Assembly (NCBI RefSeq): GCF_020379485.1
Contig: NC_063436.1
Location: 26,658,423-26,722,422, forward strand
Direction of reading: 5' to 3'
Length of the DNA stretch: 64,000 bases
From: Brassica napus
Taxonomy: Eukaryota > Streptophyta > Magnoliopsida > Brassicales > Brassicaceae
The notes under the pieces: model-generated
The model's database searches: none
Seen by the model: only the letters and a program-made list of their open reading frames with translations
What the model was told of the DNA's origin: nothing
Shown here: positions 58,735 through 64,000 of the stretch, in pieces
How positions within the stretch are numbered: the first letter of the stretch is position 1
Layout: each line of letters starts with the position of its first letter
Translations under genes and position numbers: made by a program

Positions 58735-59007
58735 AGAGGCAAAGAAGAAGAAGAGATCTTCTCTGTCGAGGTTGATTTTCCCTGAATTTGGTTTGAGAAG
58801 AGATTCTGTGTGAAAGGATTTTCCCTGAATTTGGTTTGAGAAGAGATTCTGTGTGAAAGGGAGAGAGAAAGACGAAAAGGCGAAGTTAGAGTTGGTTCTT
58901 CCGTAAGCTTTCTAGACACCCACCTCTTACCAAAATTTTTTTTTTTAATTTTTTTAATTAAAATTTGGGCTTAAAACCCCACCTAAGAACTAGCGATAAT
59001 GATGGTC
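58447..59007. mobile_element. Pack-type Harbinger element with captured RRM fragment
   Basis: It starts GAGCATGATTATCC and ends, inverted, GACCATCATTATCGC. TTA lies on both sides (58444-58446, 59008-59010). Between the ends is a captured gene segment on the minus strand plus an AT-rich end region. At 561 bp with TTA targets and no transposase it fits a gene-capturing Harbinger MITE. Confidence 0.78.
58775..58860. repeat. 43-bp perfect tandem duplication
   Basis: The unit beginning ATTTTCCCTGAATTTGGTTT is repeated exactly once more (58775-58817, 58818-58860). It lies in the captured segment, upstream of the RRM frame. Confidence 0.9.
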
Positions 59008-59010
59008 TTA

Positions 59011-60457
59011 GTGGTGATGTGAATAAAATTACACAAATAATATGTTTTTCTTAAAAGGAAAGTAAAGCTTGAAAGTGATGTGGCACATGTCATATATTGT
59101 ACGGAACTGACAGTGGAACCACCTAGGGGACCAGTGGTAGGGATGGTGTTTTACGCTGTTAAGCCACGGTGCTAAGATATTTTGACGTGCCCACGACCTC
59201 TATTGTTAGGAGTAAGGGCCCATCTTTCTTGTTTTGGATTAACCGTGTGGGTTTCTATTAAATTCACGGTTTGCTAAAAACGGTTATTTCGGTTAAATAC
59301 TCTACTTTTGGAAACTTCTAATGACAAATAATTTTTAATGTCATTCGCGTTGACACCCATCCGAAGAGTCAATTTGAAGATGTGAGGATCATCTAAAACT
59401 TTTTGAAGGTACCTTTCAGAATCAGAAGTACTCTATGTATTGTTGGGACTCATTTCATATGTATGGACTATTTCCACGTGTGATACATGATCGATAGAAG
59501 AGTGGCTAACATAAGTGAAAATGACCAAATGGAGATATGAGCCGACCCGTGAGAAAAAAAGCATGCGAGTTTTTCTATAATAGGGAGTAAGATCTTCGAA
59601 AAGAAGGTACGTGTACGTAGGAGTTGATCAAAAAAAGGTATGTGTAAAAAAGTAACTAAACTCACACATTCCCCCGAAAGCACACAATAACTCGAAAAGA
59701 AGAGTTCTAACCCCCTTTAGGAACTCATAGACGATCTTATAGAAACATCGTTCTACGTATAATCTCCTCATCTTAAACCTCATAAACTTCTCGAATAAGT
59801 ACTTCTTAGTGAACCAGAGCTGAGGGAAATTTAGGACCATAAAGTGACTTTGAGGTAGGCCTTAAAGGTTTTGAGAAGTACAACTCTCCGGAGAGGAACA
59901 TAACTTCAAAAAAATGAAGATTTAGATGCAACTGGACCATCTGGTAAATATTAAATGACAGCAACAAAACGCTAGAAGTTTTGGTCAAAATAAGTCGCCC
60001 AAGTAGCTAAAAATAGTGGATCTCCCCTTGCCAAACTGAATGCAAAGAAAAATTTAATAGTGGATATGAAAGTCAGATCATGTCAAGGCAAAAATAAAAA
60101 GTTTTTTTTTTTGTTTAGTTTTCATTCTTGTAAATATGGTGGTTATAGAGAACACGAGACATAACTTCCACACGTCAAAAATGACATTTGCTCTATATAA
60201 AAAGGAGGTTAAAGAACATAAGCTACCGACGTGACCCCGTTCCCAGACCCTAAAGAGTCCACTCCTAGACCAGTGAGTATCAAAAGCTTAAAGTTGTGTA
60301 TACATTTGTATCGATCTTTCATTTACAAGTACATAAAGCTTGTCACACTAATATAATTCTGTCAGTAATCAAATTTACTTTTGGTTTCTTAGTCAGCACA
60401 AATACTTCTCATAGAATACTAACAAATATCTGAGCAATTGATTCCATGATGTATGAA
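59011..60457. other. Intergenic region
   Basis: No recognisable gene. Short frames near 59468-59988 (minus) have no family similarity that I can name. Confidence 0.4.
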
Positions 60458-60780
60458 CAGAGCCGTGCTTATAATGTATTAATAAAGGCATTCGTTTCAA
60501 ACTCTGATTAATAGTTTTATTTGGGGCCCTAAAATTAAAATAGTTTCTAGTTTAATGGTTTTGACTATTTTTGTAATAACCTTTTCACAAACTCACATTC
60601 TGAATTCAACTATTTTTTTTATATAGTATAATTAAAGCATTTTGACATACTAAACTTATCTTTACAATTTTAAAATTGTGTATTTGGTGAAGATGATATA
60701 TTAGAAAAGTGTTTCAGTATAGTCGTAAATAATTTTTAAGAAAAATTTGTCTTAGCCTCCTAAACGATCGCACGGCACTG
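60458..60780. mobile_element. hAT-type MITE, 323 bp
   Basis: Left end CAGAGCCGTGC and inverted right end CAGTGCCGTGCG form a short terminal repeat. Flanking 8-mers TGTATGAA and TGTATTAG match at 6 of 8 positions, a decayed hAT target duplication. Non-coding. Confidence 0.6.
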
Positions 60781-60814
60781 TGTATTAGCTTGTTTTTGTA
60801 AAAATTACTCCAGA

Positions 60815-61330
60815 GAAAAGGTTTGGGTTATTGATTCGATGTGATATGTGAACCCACGTTTTGTTTTCCTGGTTTGCATTAAAAGATCTAAAATAGTACC
60901 AACAGTTTTAGTCTTCAGTTGTCATCAAACTTATACCACTCACGGGTATGCAGAGAGATCTTTTGCTATTCAAAAACAAAATATCTGCAACTTTTGCTAT
61001 TTAAAAATGTACCATAATTTTCTATTACCAAAGTACTTCAGAGCGTTTTCTGCTATCTACTGAAGTATTTGAACTTTGAATTTATTTAGGTAGCTATTAC
61101 TTTTGTTATTTACAAAAAGCAGCTGAAACTACTTATATATAGTGCCCATACTTTTACTATTCACAAACAAAATCCAGAAGTTTTGATATTCGTCTTCAAG
61201 TCTTTATCTATTCATAGAAGTTCCCATATATATGTTATCCATAATATGCTAATAATGCATACAGATTTTGCTAGTAACTAAACTTTTTATTTTAGAGGTC
61301 TCAGGAACTTTTTGTCAATAACAAATACAT
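60815..61330. repeat. Diverged repeat block A
   Basis: A quasi-periodic stretch built of phrases like ACTTTTGCTATTCACAAA. Its beginning (GAAAAGGTTTGGGTTATTGA) recurs at about 61378, and its second half recurs diverged at about 63390-63770. No coding content. Confidence 0.6.
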
Positions 61331-61375
61331 GATGAGCACTTGATTCGTGAAGATGTGGAGTTTATTTTCCTTCAA

Positions 61376-61645
61376 AGAAAAGGTTTGGGTTATGGATATG
61401 ATTTGAGGTGTGAACACCCGTTTCGTTTATCGGATTATGTTTTTAAAAATCGAGCGATATAAGTAGTAGCATGCATCGACTGTAGTTTTTAGCTGTCATC
61501 AAGACGTTTACCACTTACGGAAGTGCTCAGAGATATTTTCCAACTTCTGCTATTTGAAAATGTACCCACGTTTTTGTATTATTTACCAAATGGCCTCAGA
61601 TTTTATTATTATTTGATTAAACATCCGAAACTTTTTTAATTACCT
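61376..61645. repeat. Diverged repeat block B
   Basis: A second, diverged copy of the start of block A (AAAAGGTTTGGGTTATGGAT, then CTGTCATCAAGACGTTTACC) followed by the same CTGCTATTTGAAAATGTACC phrase. Confidence 0.55.
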
Positions 61646-61647
61646 AA

Positions 61648-62113
61648 GAGCAGCTCCAACACTGATATTCTAAGAAGTTCTTAACATAAAAAAAAGATAA
61701 AATCATAAAAGTATTTTAAGAAAAAAGCAAAAGTTCTTAAACTAAAGAGGTTTAGAACCGATTGAAATATTAAAGCAACGACTGTCACTTTATTAATGTT
61801 TCTAGAGTTAAAATATTTTTTTTTCTTTTAAATTTCTCACCATATTTATCGATATTGCTGCTCTAAGTGTTATATAAATTTATTGCAGAGATTCTCAACA
61901 TTAAAACAATTAAAAATATTTAAAAAAAAAAGAATATGTAGAAAAGTGGGAAGGGTCATTTGAGATATTCAACAAAAAAATAATTGGAGATACTCATTAC
62001 AAATGTCATTCTATAAGTTAAAAAACTTTCATTTCAATTAAATTTAATCAAATGGTTATTTTTAAAAGAATAGTAATACTATTACTGTATATGGTTAGAT
62101 ATTTTGGATGCTC
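61648..62113. mobile_element. Harbinger-type MITE, 466 bp
   Basis: GAGCAGCTCCAACACTG and inverted GAGCATCCAAAATATC form the ends. TAA lies on both sides (61645-61647, 62114-62116). Interior AT-rich. Confidence 0.68.
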
Positions 62114-62178
62114 TAAGTACTTCACATATCATTTTCTATTTTTGCAATAAAAACACTGCTACTTACAAAAAAATTTTG

Positions 62179-62228
62179 AAACTTATTTATGTAATGTTTA
62201 CAAAAAAAAAAAAAACTTATTTATGTAA
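62179..62228 (+). mobile_element. Ultra-short poly(A) retroposition footprint
   Basis: AAACTTATTTATGTAA occurs at 62179-62194 and identically at 62213-62228. Between them is TGTTTAC followed by poly(A). The head resembles the last bases of the LINE at 40.4-46 kb, which ends TTTTTAC before its tail. Confidence 0.65.
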
Positions 62229-62432
62229 GGCCTATTTAGCTGAATATACAAATTCCTTGTGGTAATTGCAGATCTATGCATTATTTTTAAATATTTGCAT
62301 AACCATGTAACAATTGTTCTGTGCTGCCAATATTCTCCTCGAACTGAGACGAAAATGTTTACCTGTTACCGGGGTTGAAGAACAAAATGTATTTTGATTG
62401 CAAGTGGAGAGGAAGAGCAATATATGTAGAAA

Positions 62433-63279
62433 ACCGGTTATAATTTGACATAGTTGACGTACATACATATTGAAACCGGATTTAGGAGCAATAATTTATT
62501 GCGATCCTATATTAGACACATATGTTGCATGAAGTTCATATTAAAATCAGTAACCGGTTATAAATTCTATAAAACCGAAACATCAGATCTATAACCGGTT
62601 ATAAATTCTATAAATTTTAGACACAACTAGAGAATGAGTTTAACTTTTTAGAACGAGACGATCTTTTAACATATAAAATGTATCTAAGTGCTTTGGGTTT
62701 TTGTAGGAAAGAAAAATAGTAGTTGAACATTCTTGATTCTTTGCATTATTATCACTCTCTCTCTCTCTCTCTTTTTCTCTCCTCAGTTCTTTGCATTTGT
62801 GGTAATTAACAGTGTGTTCAGCTCACGTGTAACGTGTAACAGGTCGTATATTAGGAGCTACCGGTTATAATTTGACATAGTTGGCGTACATAAATATTGA
62901 AACCGGATTTAGGAGCAATAATTTATTGCGATCCTATATTAGATACATATGTTGCATGAAGTTCATATTGGAATCAGTAACCGGTTATAAATTCTATAAA
63001 ACCGAAACATCAGTCCTATAACCGGTTATAAATTCTATAAATTTTAGACACAACTAGAGAATGAGTTTTACTTTTTAAAACGAGACGATCTTTTAACATA
63101 TAAAATGTATCTAAGCGCTTTGGATTTTTGCAGAAAATAAAAATAGTAGTTGAGCATTCTTGATTCTTTGCATTATTATCACACACTCTCTCTCTCTTTC
63201 TCTCCTCAGTTCTTTGCATTTGTGGTAATAAACAGTGTGTTCAGTTCACGTGTAACGTGTAACAGGTCGTATATTAGGG
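62433..63279. repeat. ~427-bp tandem duplication
   Basis: Copy 1 spans 62433-62859 and copy 2 62860-63279, at well over 90% identity by eye. Each copy holds two TAACCGGTTATAAATTCTAT boxes, a (CT)n tract and CACGTGTAACGTGTAAC. No gene is present in either copy. Confidence 0.88.
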
Positions 63280-63389
63280 GCACGCTTGGTATTACCACAA
63301 TTTATACAGTACCATTACCTGTTAGCTAATTTATATCCTTTTTTTGTTATCTAGTGCAAATTCCCTTTATGTAATGCATATACTTGTTC

Positions 63390-63775
63390 TATTCACACAC
63401 AATCACACGCACACAAAATAATCCGGAAGTTTTGATATTCTTAAGCGTACCTAACTTTTGATATCTGCTAAGATTACCACACGAGGTATCCCTTTATTTT
63501 CTGCTATCCATAATAATGCACATGACTTTGACTATTCATTAGATACCCCATAACTTTTGCTAAAAAGTAATAACTACATGAATGAAGTAGTTTTCATGAC
63601 TTGGTATTCACAAAAGATCTATAAACTTTTCATATTTACCGAATTGCCTGGACTTTTCCTATTTAATATTTACCAAGTACCAACTATGAAACATCTGCAA
63701 TGAGAACCGGAGGAGAATGAGCTTTTATTATTTTTAGATGTCTCAGAAGTCAGAAAGTTGTTTGTCAATTAATTT
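63390..63775. repeat. Diverged repeat block C
   Basis: Related to 61140-61325: shared phrases include TCCGGAAGTTTTGATATTC against TCCAGAAGTTTTGATATTC, TGCTATCCATAATAATGCA, and a closing GAGGTCTCAGG/ATGTCTCAGAAG with TTGTCAAT. Suggests duplication of a segment of about 400-600 bp before the 427-bp tandem event. Confidence 0.5.
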
Positions 63776-64000
63776 TTTTTTTGTTGGTTCAAAGTCTTCA
63801 AATTGAAATTTCTTTCTTGCAGAGGAGAGCCAATAAGATGATTATGCTGCACAAAAAAATACTAGCATTTGATAACACAATTGTTTAAACATTCACACTC
63901 AGCTTCCACATTACCAAAAAAAAAAAGATTCCCATAAAAAGGCAGAATCCGAAAATCCAAAAGAAGTATTATACGAAAAAATTGAAAAAAAAACTTTGCA

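Noticed and set aside
1..64000. CRISPR arrays, operons, bacterial or viral systems
   Set aside because: No regularly spaced identical repeats, no prokaryotic gene organisation and no virus-derived coding region; all coding content is plant or plant-transposon in type.

Overview
This is plant nuclear DNA, most likely from a Brassica species or a close relative. It is AT-rich and has GT-AG introns. Its host genes resemble Arabidopsis families, and its transposons (TC-rich Stowaway MITEs, CACTACAAGAAA-type CACTA elements, CTAG-ended Helitrons, L1 LINEs) are of kinds common in Brassicaceae. The species is inferred; nothing was searched.

Host genes are few. A three-exon bHLH gene (6773-7652, +) looks intact. 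A gibberellin 20-oxidase gene (33368-34864, -) is nearly complete but frameshifted near its N terminus. A SOC1-clade MADS-box gene of AGL71/AGL72 type (47971-51327, -) keeps its MADS and K domains but has frame breaks before its C-terminal motif. An intact tRNA-Lys(CUU) lies at 56547-56619 (-), with two tRNA-Lys pseudogenes nearby. From memory, bHLH126 and GA20ox1 are direct neighbours on Arabidopsis chromosome 4, so the bHLH/GA20ox pair looks like a conserved block that transposons have pushed about 26 kb apart. In Arabidopsis I recall AGL71/72 near the paralogous GA20ox2 locus, so the broken MADS gene may be a duplicate retained here and lost there.

The 9.4-33 kb interval is almost wall-to-wall transposon: a Helitron (9367-18181) carrying a nested complete PIF/Harbinger element (9594-14486, TSD TTA); a second Helitron on the minus strand (18340-20677); a non-autonomous CACTA element (23271-25320, TSD ATC); and, 25 bp further on, a full-structure CACTA element (25346-33001, TSD TAT) with both TNPD-like and TNPA-like genes. 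Each transposase-type gene is intact except for a single in-frame stop, which points to recent death.

The right half holds a hAT-like element with a FAR1/FRS gene 3' portion (35181-38420), a near full-length L1 LINE (40431-46058), a truncated LINE inside the MADS intron (48983-50031), a short Helitron (51900-52907), a MULE MITE (53173-53709), a truncated LINE landed exactly at the 5' end of a tRNA-Lys pseudogene (55642-56350), a Harbinger-type element that has captured an RNA-binding-protein fragment (58447-59007), and tandem and segmental duplications up to the right edge.

The most unusual pattern is a set of seven ultra-short insertions: a few bases plus poly(A), flanked by 14-17 bp direct repeats. 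They look like L1 retroposition events truncated to almost nothing. Two lie in introns of the damaged GA20ox and MADS genes. Other points of note are a transposase gene whose start codon is split by an intron, a third (GRF zinc finger) gene in the Harbinger element, and a MITE that supplies a TATA box just upstream of the bHLH gene.
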